A stretch of 64,000 nt of DNA, from contig NZ_CP034689.1 in NCBI RefSeq assembly GCF_003994415.1, forward strand, positions 5,580,001-5,644,000. Reading direction: 5' to 3'. Position 1 is the stretch's first letter. Every line of letters begins with the position of its first letter. This stretch comes from Achromobacter spanius (lineage in GTDB: Bacteria > Pseudomonadota > Gammaproteobacteria > Burkholderiales > Burkholderiaceae_B). The position numbers and the translations under genes are program-made. This document shows, in pieces, positions 54,034-61,428 of this stretch. Below the pieces are notes generated by a model. That model worked only from the letters and a program-made list of their open reading frames with translations, was not told the DNA's origin and made no database searches.

Positions 54034-54200
54034 GAATGGGATTTCCGATTGATTGTGGCCCCTGCCACAACCGGAGAACAAAATGGTGCGGCGCTTTCGG
54101 GCAGATATACGGCCACGGCCGGCCTAGGCGGGCAGAGGCGAATGGCGGCGAAGTGGCGGACGGGAAACGGCAAATTTCCCGCCCGCCGGTAGACTGCCAG

Positions 54201-54992
54201 TTAAAGAACGCGTCGAATTTCCGCGTAGTCCCCATTGGTCTTTAGAGTGACGGTCAATGTGGCGCCGTTCCGATTGCGCCAGAACCAGCCATGGTTTCCG
54301 TCGAAAGCAGCTTCCAGTACACCGTCATCAGCGTCCACGCCCCGCCCCTTTTCGTAGCTGATGGACTTTCCTTTGGTGTCTCCGTGCGTATCGAAGTTGA
54401 CCGATCCGCCTTTCGATGCCCAGCTGAATTTGGCCTGTGCGCCTTCCTTCATGACGAGCTTGATTTCCGCGCCCTGTCCGGGCGCGAGCTGGAAGGACAC
54501 TTCGTCAGATCGTCCCGCCATTTTTTTGGAGGCAGCGGCTCCCGATGATGCGGTTACAGCTGGCGGCGTAGTCGATACGGGCTGCGTGTTCGCCGGCACA
54601 GTTGGGGCAGGCTTCACAGGCGTTGCTGGCGCGTCTGAAGCCCCCGGAGCAGCAAGACCTGCTGCCGTTGCATTCGGGATGGCACCACGAACGAGCAGAG
54701 TCTCTATGCGCTCGAGCCGATTCAAAACAGCCTTTTGATCGGCTCCGCCGGAAGCGCTTGCGCCATCGCTGGCCGCGTCAGCGGCGGCTTCCGCAGCCAA
54801 CTGAGTCTTGATCTGGCCCATTTCTGTCAGACCCAACAGGCGCCCGATGCGAGTGGGATCTATACCGTATTCAGACGGAAGCACGATGGTGACCAACAGG
54901 AATGCGGCGCTGACGGCAGCAATAAACGTGGACCGTTTTAGTTGCGCGGACGTTGGCAGTTCTTCGCGCGTGGGCTTATCGGTGTTGTACAT
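54201..54992 (-). CDS. transmembrane anchor protein
   Basis: This ~263-residue protein starts at the ATG near 54992 (MYNTDKPTREELPTSAQLKR). It has one membrane helix (STFIAAVSAAFLLVTIVLP), a Pro/Thr/Ala-rich linker (about residues 100-165) and a C-terminal beta domain (VSFQLAPGQGAEIKLVMKEG, AAFDGNHGWFWRNRNGA). Proteins of this kind are encoded next to HupE/UreJ-like permeases, as here. The role is unknown. Confidence 0.65.
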   Translation of the reverse strand: MYNTDKPTREELPTSAQLKRSTFIAAVSAAFLLVTIVLPSEYGIDPTRIGRLLGLTEMGQIKTQLAAEAAADAASDGASASGGADQKAVLNRLERIETLLVRGAIPNATAAGLAAPGASDAPATPVKPAPTVPANTQPVSTTPPAVTASSGAAASKKMAGRSDEVSFQLAPGQGAEIKLVMKEGAQAKFSWASKGGSVNFDTHGDTKGKSISYEKGRGVDADDGVLEAAFDGNHGWFWRNRNGATLTVTLKTNGDYAEIRRVL

Positions 54993-55011
54993 GTCAGGGA
55001 ATCCTTGAATT

Positions 55012-55761
55012 TCAGGCCACAAACAGGCCGGTAAGTTGGTAGCCAATCAGGACGAATCCAGCACACATCATCACGACGTTGGCAGAGTACGCGTGGCGGA
55101 AGAAGCTGTCGGTCCGACGCCAGTAGCCCATGACGATGAGAATCGCGGACAGGGCGAGCAATTGGCCGATTTCGACACCGACGTTAAACGCAAGCAGGTT
55201 TGGCACCAGCCCGTCTGGCGAGATGTTGTATTCGATGATCTTTGACGACAGCCCGAAGCCATGGAAGAAGCCAAATATCAATGTGGCTGCCTTCGTATTG
55301 GGCTGGAAGCCCAACCATCGTTGAAAGGCTCCCATGTTGTCGAGCGCCTTGTACACGACGGATAGCCCAATGATCGCGTCAATGACGTAGCTGTTGATGC
55401 CCACGTTGAAGTACACGCCCAACAACATCGTCGTGGAGTGTCCAAGGGCAAACAGACTGACGTAAAGGCCAATGTGCTTGAGCCGATACAGGAAGAAGAT
55501 GACGCCAAGCAGGAAGAGGATATGGTCATAGCCCGTGACCATGTGCTTGGCACCCAGGTAGATGAACGACATCAGGTGAACGCCTGAAATCTCCTGGATG
55601 TACCCCTTATCTCCTTCTGCCACGGCGTGGCCAAACGCGGCTCCGCTTAGAAGGGAAAGGGCGAAAAAAAGCAGTAGGGATGAGACGAGCAGGTGGCCGC
55701 GTGTTGCGCGCGCAAGCGTCTGCCCGTATCGATGAGCGATAGCGGTCATGCGAGTATCCAT
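55012..55761 (-). CDS. HupE/UreJ-family permease
   Basis: This 249-residue protein has about six to seven hydrophobic helices and the family histidine motifs GAKHMVTGYDHILFLLGVIF, FALGHSTTMLLG and FGFFHGFGLSSKI. HupE/UreJ proteins take up nickel or cobalt. It lies directly upstream of the anchor-protein gene with a 19-base gap. In this resistance block it may pair with the exporters to balance nickel. That is inference. Confidence 0.8.
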   Translation of the reverse strand: MDTRMTAIAHRYGQTLARATRGHLLVSSLLLFFALSLLSGAAFGHAVAEGDKGYIQEISGVHLMSFIYLGAKHMVTGYDHILFLLGVIFFLYRLKHIGLYVSLFALGHSTTMLLGVYFNVGINSYVIDAIIGLSVVYKALDNMGAFQRWLGFQPNTKAATLIFGFFHGFGLSSKIIEYNISPDGLVPNLLAFNVGVEIGQLLALSAILIVMGYWRRTDSFFRHAYSANVVMMCAGFVLIGYQLTGLFVA

Positions 55762-55794
55762 TAGTCGATGAGTTTGGCCGCTGATGCGGCACGA

Positions 55795-56190
55795 TTACAG
55801 GGCGACTACGGGTCTCGGTGGACGGTCTAGCAAAAATGGGGTGTGCGAAAGCGGCAAGCCAACCCGGCGGGTCTGCCATGATCGCTGGCGATAGGTGAGC
55901 GGCGCTGATGAAGAAGCAACCAAACCCGTTGCGTCGTGCGAATGATCGGCCTGGTTGTGGCCGTGCGAGTGCTTTGCATCCGGGTTTCCCGCTTGTGAAG
56001 CGGTCAATGTCGGGTCGTCATGTTCGTGCACGTGACCATGCAGTCCGCCTTCGACGCCCCAGCCCGACTGGCCAGCAACCGCAGCGAATAGTTGATCCGG
56101 TGCGCTGGTGGTCGGGAGTACGAACACAATCATCGCGATGAACGCGATGACGTGTCGGATAAGGCGTAGATGAAACGGCAAAAGTGTCAA
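55795..56190 (-). CDS. His-rich periplasmic protein (CzcI-like)
   Basis: This ~131-residue protein has a hydrophobic segment (VIAFIAMIVFVLPTTSAP), a His-rich centre (GLHGHVHEHDD, AKHSHGHNQADHSH) and the C-terminal tail LSHTPFLLDRPPRPVVAL, like the tail of the protein at 42571-42930. The start is uncertain. A TTG at 56190 or an ATG at 56133 is plausible, and a longer upstream frame is less so because it would contain a TATAAT-like element near 56260. It is probably a metal-binding partner of the HupE-like operon. Confidence 0.5.
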   Translation of the reverse strand: MTLLPFHLRLIRHVIAFIAMIVFVLPTTSAPDQLFAAVAGQSGWGVEGGLHGHVHEHDDPTLTASQAGNPDAKHSHGHNQADHSHDATGLVASSSAPLTYRQRSWQTRRVGLPLSHTPFLLDRPPRPVVAL

Positions 56191-56340
56191 TGACGCGATG
56201 GTCGAGCTGTAGTGGTCCAGACTAGGCGCGCCCGCGCGGGGCGTTGCACCAACCGCCGAATTATATCCTCCCCCACAGGATTTGACGAACTGCAAGGGAT
56301 GTCTGCTCCGCGGCGCGAAAGGGATCACATATGCGAACAT

Positions 56341-56363
56341 AAAACATGTTATATCATTGCAAA
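56341..56363. promoter_or_regulatory. Zur-box-like site before the zinc ABC remnant
   Basis: AAAACATGTTATATCATTGC (56341-56360) contains a GATATAACAT core on the minus strand, resembling zinc-uptake regulator boxes. It lies about 50 bases before the ATPase start, as expected for a Zur-repressed zinc importer. Confidence 0.4.
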
Positions 56364-56412
56364 TATTTGGTGCCTGTCACCTAGCTATGACCACAGAACC
56401 GGCGAACATTTG

Positions 56413-56844
56413 ATGGCCCGCATCTGCCTTGATTTCCTTGACCTGACACTAGGTTATAGCGGCAAGCCTGTCGTCGATCACGTCAATGGAACCTTACAAA
56501 CCGGGTCTCTGACTGCGATGGTTGGCCCAAACGGGGCAGGAAAGTCGACCCTCCTGAAAGGTATCGCAGGCATTCTCCGCCCCATCTACGGCAAATGCAC
56601 AACCCGCGAAGCCACCCGGATCACATACTTACCGCAAGAAGCCGAGCTTGATCGCTCATTCCCAGCACGTGTAATCGTTCCGGTGTCGCTCGGCCTATGG
56701 CCGCGCTGCGGTTTTGTAGGTGGTACGTTGTACTCAGGCACCCTCACCGACGCCTCAGGCCCCGCAGCCAGCTACATCGACATGATGCGACACAACGTTG
56801 CCACTATCCAGGCAGCGGCCCTCGGGACGAACGCGCGCCCATGA
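56413..56844 (+). pseudogene. zinc ABC transporter remnant: ATPase front fused to binding-protein tail
   Basis: Residues 1-~100 are the front of a Zn/Mn-type ABC ATPase (LTLGYSGKPVVDHV, Walker A VGPNGAGKSTLLKG, TYLPQEAELDRSFP). The Q-loop is present, but the signature motif and Walker B are missing. At about 56712 the frame passes into VGGTLYSGTLTDASGPAASY and IDMMRHNVATI, typical of the C-terminus of a ZnuA/AztC-type zinc-binding protein. A deletion has removed the rest of the ATPase, the permease and most of the binding protein while keeping one open frame. Not expected to function. Confidence 0.75.
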
Positions 56845-57073
56845 CTAGCGCACGCGGTAGCCGCGCAAGCGGGCAGCCCCTCCAGGACATTAATGAGGTC
56901 TAGACCCTGCGGTTCGGTGCGACCGGCATCTTTGGGATACCGGTCGGTACATGTGGCCTGCCTATCTGGATAGGACAGGGTGGGAGCTGCGCTCCTTACG
57001 GAACTAAACGTTCTTCGGCTGATCTATTCAGCCTTCAGTAAGAACTGATCGACCAACATTAGGATGCATCGCC

Positions 57074-57253
57074 ATGTTAGGAATCGGAATTGCTTTGGCA
57101 ATATTGGTCGGCGTATGCTTTTACGCTGCGCTTAGCTCGCGCAGAGCCGGATGTGACCGTCGCGACTCGTTGGTAATGGCGGGAATTGGGGGGCCTCTCC
57201 GCTGGAGGGAGCCTCCATTTCCTCATATGAGGTCGTTCTCCGGTAGCCGTTAA
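57074..57253 (+). CDS. possible 59-residue membrane peptide
   Basis: The frame starts MLGIGIALAILVGVCFYAAL, a likely membrane helix, followed by a basic, Pro-rich tail. The ribosome-binding site is poor and the tail composition is not convincing. It lies in a decayed stretch (56,850-57,990) otherwise lacking recognised genes. Confidence 0.25.
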   Translation: MLGIGIALAILVGVCFYAALSSRRAGCDRRDSLVMAGIGGPLRWREPPFPHMRSFSGSR

Positions 57254-57625
57254 AAGCCCACACTTAGGTTCGGAAGAACTTTACGTTTTCTGAACCTCAC
57301 TAATTCACAGCGCACAAAAGCGGATCCCGCGAATGGTGCCTACCACCGCAGCGTCGATCTCATGCCCGATGATCGCAGAGCGCGGATGTGGCTGCGGACC
57401 AGCTCCCCGTCTGAGGTGCTAACTCCTTCGCATGCTAGGGGCCCGCCCGCCCTGCGAATACGACATGTCCGGCTAGTGGCCGCTTCGGGTCGTCATCGGC
57501 CGGTCAACAAGGACGGCTCTCGGCCAATAGCGGGCGCTATTCGACCTGAAGCTGCCGTTGATACGTCGCTCAATATCAATCCAAAGCAGCCAGATTTTGT
57601 GTCGAGCAGTATAGATTTCAGCCAG

Positions 57626-57817
57626 CTATTGAGGTTTCTCGCGGTGAGCAGTGCTGGCGAGACATTGTTCGATGAACTCGAGCTTCTGGCCGAGCTCTAT
57701 AGCGCGCTGTTCCAGTGCAATCAACGCTGCTTGATGCTTGATTTGCACGTCTGCTGGAGCCTTGGCGAGCGCAACCGCCTTTCTCGGGCTTCTCTCAATT
57801 TTTTCTTTCCTCGGCAA
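57626..57817 (-). CDS. possible 63-residue helical protein
   Basis: A TTG-initiated frame encodes a basic N-terminus (PRKEKIERSPRK) and a helical remainder (ALIALEQRAIELGQKLEFIE). The composition is protein-like but no family, start site or conserved context supports it strongly. Confidence 0.28.
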   Translation of the reverse strand: MPRKEKIERSPRKAVALAKAPADVQIKHQAALIALEQRAIELGQKLEFIEQCLASTAHREKPQ

Positions 57818-57856
57818 AGTGCCGCAGCCCGGATTCCTTTTTCCTTGCAGGAAAGG

Positions 57857-57915
57857 GTTGACCCCTCCAGGCTTCCACGCCCCAATGCAGCTGTGTTGGC
57901 TCTTGAGGCAAAAAA
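57857..57915. repeat. internal copy of the right-end subterminal repeat
   Basis: AGGCTTCCACGCCCCAATGC followed by GTGTTGGCTCTTGAGGCA matches the sequence just inside the right transposon end (58950-58995) and a third copy at about 35035-35100. The copies share roughly 45 bases with scattered differences. Confidence 0.6.
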
Positions 57916-57994
57916 GCGAAGCGCCGATGTAGGCGGGCGGTTCTCGAAAACTTCTCTTGCTTGGCGAAGCGCAGAAAGGCGAATTTCGAGAAGG

Positions 57995-58396
57995 TCAGGC
58001 CGTCTTGACCTCATTGAGCAGCTCGGGGTGACGATCCAGCAGCTTAAACAGCTTGACCAAGGCCAGCGGCGGCTTGGTCTTGCCGTTTTCGTAGCGCGAG
58101 AACGCATTGATGCCGCCGCCGAAGATTTCGGCTGCCTCGCGTTGCCCGAGACCGAGCTTCTTTCGCACGCTAACGATGAAGCCAGGATCAACAATGGCCG
58201 CGTTCACATGCTTGTTGAACGCCTGCATTCCGCGCATGACGCGCTCAGTTTCGGCCATATCAGTGATGGATTCATCACACGCGGGGCAAAAGTCAGCCGT
58301 CACAGCAGGGATCACAGTAGTTTCGCCCTTGTAGGTGTAGGGCAGGTCGCGGGTGTCATGGATCAGTTCCGCCGTGCCGCAAACAGGACATTTCAT
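57995..58396 (-). CDS. mqsA: MqsA antitoxin
   Basis: This 133-residue protein has the N-terminal zinc domain with two CxxC pairs (MKCPVCGTAEL and DFCPACDESI) and the C-terminal helix-turn-helix (RKKLGLGQREAAEIFGGGIN, FSRYENGKTKPPLALVKLF). It matches MqsA throughout. The ATG at 58396 lies two bases beyond the toxin stop codon, the normal mqsRA spacing. The antitoxin frame is intact although its toxin gene upstream is broken. Confidence 0.9.
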   Translation of the reverse strand: MKCPVCGTAELIHDTRDLPYTYKGETTVIPAVTADFCPACDESITDMAETERVMRGMQAFNKHVNAAIVDPGFIVSVRKKLGLGQREAAEIFGGGINAFSRYENGKTKPPLALVKLFKLLDRHPELLNEVKTA

Positions 58397-58398
58397 GT

Positions 58399-58687
58399 TC
58401 AAAGCTTTTTGAAGGACACGATCAGCACGTCATCAATAACCGTCAGTTTCAGGTACACGTCGTCGCCTGCGTGCTGTGGCGGTACACGTCCTGTCATATC
58501 GTGTGATCAACGTGGGTGGTCATGCTCTTGTAGAAGTCGGCCGCGCGAGTGCCATCGCCACGGCCAGCATGTCGGAAAGTTCCAAGCCCAACGCAGTAGC
58601 GCCCTCTTTGGCCGAATGGGTTGCACGGACTTTGCCTGCCGGCACGAAGGCTTGACCACGGTCAGCCTGCTGCGGGGGGCCCTCCAT
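58399..58687 (-). pseudogene. mqsR: mqsR toxin pseudogene
   Basis: Three frames together reconstruct MqsR. GKVRATHSAKEGATALGLEL forms the N-terminal half. Then DFYKSMTTHVDHTI is followed by a TGA where MqsR has Trp, and by QDVYRHSTQA. Last comes DDVYLKLTVIDDVLIVSFKK at the C-terminus. There is a frameshift near 58539-58542, a nonsense codon at 58494-58496 and a second frameshift near 58465-58475. The mRNA interferase cannot be made. Confidence 0.85.
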
Positions 58688-58698
58688 ATGCTCACCAT

Positions 58699-58711
58699 AA
58701 CCAACTTGGTT
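58699..58711. promoter_or_regulatory. MqsA operator-like palindrome
   Basis: AACCAACTTGGTT is a perfect 13-base palindrome (odd centre) just upstream of the mqsR start, and an AACTAGGTT element follows at about 58720. MqsA is known to bind AACCT-N-AGGTT palindromes in its own promoter, so autoregulation by the surviving antitoxin is likely. Confidence 0.55.
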
Positions 58712-58934
58712 AGACTTGGCAACTAGGTTAGCGGCGGATTTCGGTAGGCCCGGCTTAGCACGCGTTCGGTTGCGCAAATCCGTTCCTTTCCCTTGAGGGA
58801 ATGAGTTCTACCTGCCGGCGAGCGGTCGCTCGCCGGCCATCCGCCGTTTAGCAAGATTTAACCTCTCCCGCCTCAGAGTCGTTTGGTCTGCCAAGACCCT
58901 GCCCCTATCCATTCCCGTTTCGGGGGCGTGGTGT

Positions 58935-59044
58935 GCCACCCATGAATACGAGGCTTCCGCGCAAATGCGCCGCGGTGTTGGTTCTTAAGGCACAAAGAGT
59001 TCCAAACTCAATGACAGAAATTCCAAACTCAATGAAATTCGACA
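58935..59044 (-). repeat. transposon right end
   Basis: Two end-motif copies in inverted orientation occupy 58999-59016 and 59020-59044, the latter ending in ATTCGACA. The region just inside (58935-58995) is the repeat also present at 35035 and 57857. ACAAT at 59045-59049 is the target duplication matching 18650-18654. Confidence 0.75.
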
Positions 59045-59090
59045 ACAATCGGGCCACCCCTCAAATATGTAACAGCCGCCCTTCCCCCCC

Positions 59091-59118
59091 TTGAACCCTG
59101 GAACATCATCCCTATAAT
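59091..59118 (+). promoter_or_regulatory. groESL sigma-70 promoter
   Basis: TTGAAC at 59091-59096 and TATAAT at 59113-59118 are separated by 16 bases and lie directly before the CIRCE element. The transposon right end is only about 42 bases upstream of the -35 box. Confidence 0.75.
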
Positions 59119-59144
59119 TAGCACTCGACACCGGTGAGTGCTAA
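59118..59144. promoter_or_regulatory. CIRCE element (HrcA operator)
   Basis: TTAGCACTC, nine bases, GAGTGCTAA: an exact CIRCE inverted repeat overlapping the expected transcription start of groESL. HrcA repression relieved by heat shock is the known role. Confidence 0.95.
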
Positions 59145-59201
59145 CAGCCCTCCCGGGGCTAACCGATCATTCACTTTCATTCAAGTAAACAGGAGTTCCT
59201 C

Positions 59202-59489
59202 ATGGCCTTGCGTCCCCTGGGCGATCGCGTGATCGTCAAACGCCTCGAAAACGAGCGCAAGACTGCCTCGGGCATCGTCATCCCCGACAGCGCCGCTGAA
59301 AAGCCTGATCAAGGCGAAGTCGTGGCCGTCGGCCCCGGCAAGAAGACCGAAGACGGCAAGATCCTGCCGGTCGACCTGAAGGCTGGCGACAAGGTTCTGT
59401 TCGGCAAGTATGCCGGCCAGTCCGTGAAGGTTGATGGCGAAGAATTGCTCGTCATCCGCGAGGACGAAATCCTCGCCGTGGTTCAGTAA
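59202..59489 (+). CDS. groES: co-chaperonin GroES
   Basis: This 95-residue protein has all family features: LRPLGDRVIVKRLENERKTA, the mobile loop ASGIVIPDSAAEKPDQGEV, and KVLFGKYAGQSVKVDGEE. It caps the GroEL ring. It is the first gene of the CIRCE-controlled operon, 37 bases before groEL, with AGGAG upstream of its ATG. Confidence 0.98.
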   Translation: MALRPLGDRVIVKRLENERKTASGIVIPDSAAEKPDQGEVVAVGPGKKTEDGKILPVDLKAGDKVLFGKYAGQSVKVDGEELLVIREDEILAVVQ

Positions 59490-59526
59490 ACCCCGCCTCA
59501 AACGAATTTTCGAAGGAAGCTAAGAA

Positions 59527-61167
59527 ATGGCTGCCAAGCAAGTATTGTTCGGTGACGACGCCCGTGTGCGTATCGTCCGCGGCGTGAATGTTCTCGCCAA
59601 CGCTGTTAAGACCACCCTGGGCCCCAAGGGCCGTAACGTCGTGCTGGAGCGCTCATTCGGCGCCCCGACCGTTACCAAGGACGGCGTGTCCGTCGCCAAG
59701 GAAATCGAACTGAAGGACAAGTTCGAGAACATCGGCGCACAACTGGTCAAGGACGTTGCCTCCAAGACCTCCGACAACGCCGGTGACGGCACCACGACCG
59801 CCACCGTGCTGGCTCAAGCCATCGTCATGGAAGGCCTGAAGTACGTTGCCGCCGGTTTCAACCCGATCGACCTGAAGCGCGGCATCGACAAGGCTGTCGC
59901 CGCCGCCGTGGCTGAACTGAAGAAGCAATCCAAGCCGGTCACGACCAGCAAGGAAATCGCTCAAGTCGGTTCCATCTCGGCCAACAGCGATGCCTCCATC
60001 GGCCAGATCATCGCTGACGCGATGGACAAGGTTGGCAAGGAAGGCGTCATCACCGTCGAAGACGGCAAGTCGCTGGAAAACGAGCTGGACGTCGTCGAAG
60101 GCATGCAATTCGACCGCGGCTACCTGTCGCCCTACTTCATCAACAGCCCGGAAAAGCAAGTTGCCGTGCTGGAAGATCCGTATGTCCTGATTTTCGACAA
60201 GAAGATCAGCAACATCCGTGACCTGCTGCCCGTGCTGGAGCAAGTTGCCAAGTCGAGCCGTCCGCTGCTGATCATCGCCGAAGACGTCGAAGGCGAAGCG
60301 CTGGCCACCCTGGTTGTGAACAACATCCGTGGCATCCTGAAGACCACCGCCGTCAAGGCGCCGGGCTTCGGCGACCGCCGCAAGGCCATGCTGGAAGACA
60401 TCGCCATCCTGACGGGCGGCACGGTGATCTCCGAAGAAACCGGCATGTCGCTGGAAAAGGCCGGCCTGGCTGAACTGGGCCAAGCCAAGCGCATCGAAGT
60501 GGGCAAGGAAAACACCACGATCATCGACGGCGCTGGCGACAGCAAGTCGATCGAGGCTCGCGTCAAGCAAGTCCGTATCCAGATCGAAGAAGCCACGTCC
60601 GACTACGACCGTGAAAAGCTGCAAGAACGCGTGGCCAAGCTGGCCGGCGGCGTTGCCGTGATTCGCGTTGGCGCTGCCACCGAAGTCGAAATGAAGGAAA
60701 AGAAGGCTCGCGTCGAAGACGCCCTGCACGCTACCCGCGCCGCAGTGGAAGAAGGCGTTGTGGCTGGCGGCGGTGTTGCACTGCTGCGCGCCAAGCAAGC
60801 CATTGCTGAACTGAAGGGCGACACGCCTGACCAGAACGCCGGTATCAAGCTGATCCTGCGTGCTGTGGAAGAGCCGCTGCGCACCATCGTCACGAACGCC
60901 GGCGAAGAAGCCAGCGTCGTGGTCAGCAACGTGCTGAACGGCAAGGGCAACTACGGCTACAACGCCGCAACTGGCGAGTACACCGACCTGGTTGAGCAAG
61001 GCGTTCTGGATCCCACCAAGGTGACCCGTACCGCCCTGCAAAACGCTGCCTCGGTTGCCAGCCTGCTGCTGACGGCTGAAGCCGCCGTGGTCGAACTGGC
61101 CGAAGACAAGCCCGCTGCTCCGGCCATGCCGGGTGGCATGGGCGGCATGGGCGGCATGGACTTCTAA
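59527..61167 (+). CDS. groEL: chaperonin GroEL
   Basis: This 546-residue Hsp60 has TLGPKGRNVVLERSFGAPTV, the ATP-binding DGTTTATVLAQAI and the C-terminal GGMGGMGGMDF. It is full length with no anomalies. The sequence is the best taxonomic marker in the window and fits Achromobacter/Bordetella. A long antisense frame over this gene is a codon-bias artefact. Confidence 0.99.
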   Translation: MAAKQVLFGDDARVRIVRGVNVLANAVKTTLGPKGRNVVLERSFGAPTVTKDGVSVAKEIELKDKFENIGAQLVKDVASKTSDNAGDGTTTATVLAQAIVMEGLKYVAAGFNPIDLKRGIDKAVAAAVAELKKQSKPVTTSKEIAQVGSISANSDASIGQIIADAMDKVGKEGVITVEDGKSLENELDVVEGMQFDRGYLSPYFINSPEKQVAVLEDPYVLIFDKKISNIRDLLPVLEQVAKSSRPLLIIAEDVEGEALATLVVNNIRGILKTTAVKAPGFGDRRKAMLEDIAILTGGTVISEETGMSLEKAGLAELGQAKRIEVGKENTTIIDGAGDSKSIEARVKQVRIQIEEATSDYDREKLQERVAKLAGGVAVIRVGAATEVEMKEKKARVEDALHATRAAVEEGVVAGGGVALLRAKQAIAELKGDTPDQNAGIKLILRAVEEPLRTIVTNAGEEASVVVSNVLNGKGNYGYNAATGEYTDLVEQGVLDPTKVTRTALQNAASVASLLLTAEAAVVELAEDKPAAPAMPGGMGGMGGMDF

Positions 61168-61190
61168 GTCCCGCTTTCCTTGCACGGCCT

Positions 61191-61210
61191 CCCCGGCGTC
61201 AAAGCCGGGG
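61191..61210 (+). terminator. groESL hairpin
   Basis: CCCCGGCGTCAAAGCCGGGG is a perfect 7-bp GC stem with a six-base loop, 24 bases after the groEL stop. No T-run follows directly, and a second hairpin with T-run lies at 61224-61258. Confidence 0.7.
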
Positions 61211-61223
61211 AATGCAGTATCTG

Positions 61224-61258
61224 AAAAACCCTCGGACCTTCGCCCCGGGGGTTTTTCT
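61224..61258 (+). terminator. second groESL terminator with T-run
   Basis: AAAAACCC pairs with GGGTTTTT and a run of T residues follows, giving a classical intrinsic terminator after groEL. Confidence 0.7.
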
Positions 61259-61428
61259 TTTTTGTCGGCCGCCAACGTGCACAGCGTGGCGGCCGCAGTG
61301 TTTTGCCTGTTGTGACCAGGGAGCGTCTACCCGCCCCCGCGCGCACACGTTTGCGCACAAACTCACGGTTTCCCCAGGGCACATGCGTCCCTACAATGAA
61401 GGCTTCTTCGCCTCACGCCGCCCAGCCC

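Larger units (their letters stand above)
18655..59044. mobile_element. 40.4 kb Tn7-like (Tn6022/AbaR-like) transposon
   Basis: Both ends start TGTCGAAT in inverted orientation and carry repeated TTGAGTTTGGAAT-type sites: four at the left (18655, 18719, 18739, 18770) and two at the right. The flanks are ACAAT/ACAAT. Inside the left arm are tnsA, tnsB, tnsC and two tniQ genes, the heteromeric cut-and-paste transposase set. Cargo includes a STAND nuclease, IS66, chromate, nickel/cobalt and RND metal-efflux genes and decayed toxin-antitoxin loci. The transposition operon reads outward toward the left end, whereas in Tn7 tnsA lies next to an end and the operon reads inward. The insertion lies between the sorAB-region genes and groESL. 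Confidence 0.8.

Noticed and set aside
57362..58726. 454-residue plus-strand open frame
   Set aside because: It runs antisense through mqsA and the mqsR remnant and has no start signal or recognisable domain.
59653..61275. 540-residue open frame antisense to groEL
   Set aside because: Caused by strong third-position GC bias in groEL. The product is low-complexity (His/Gly/Val repeats) with no family features.
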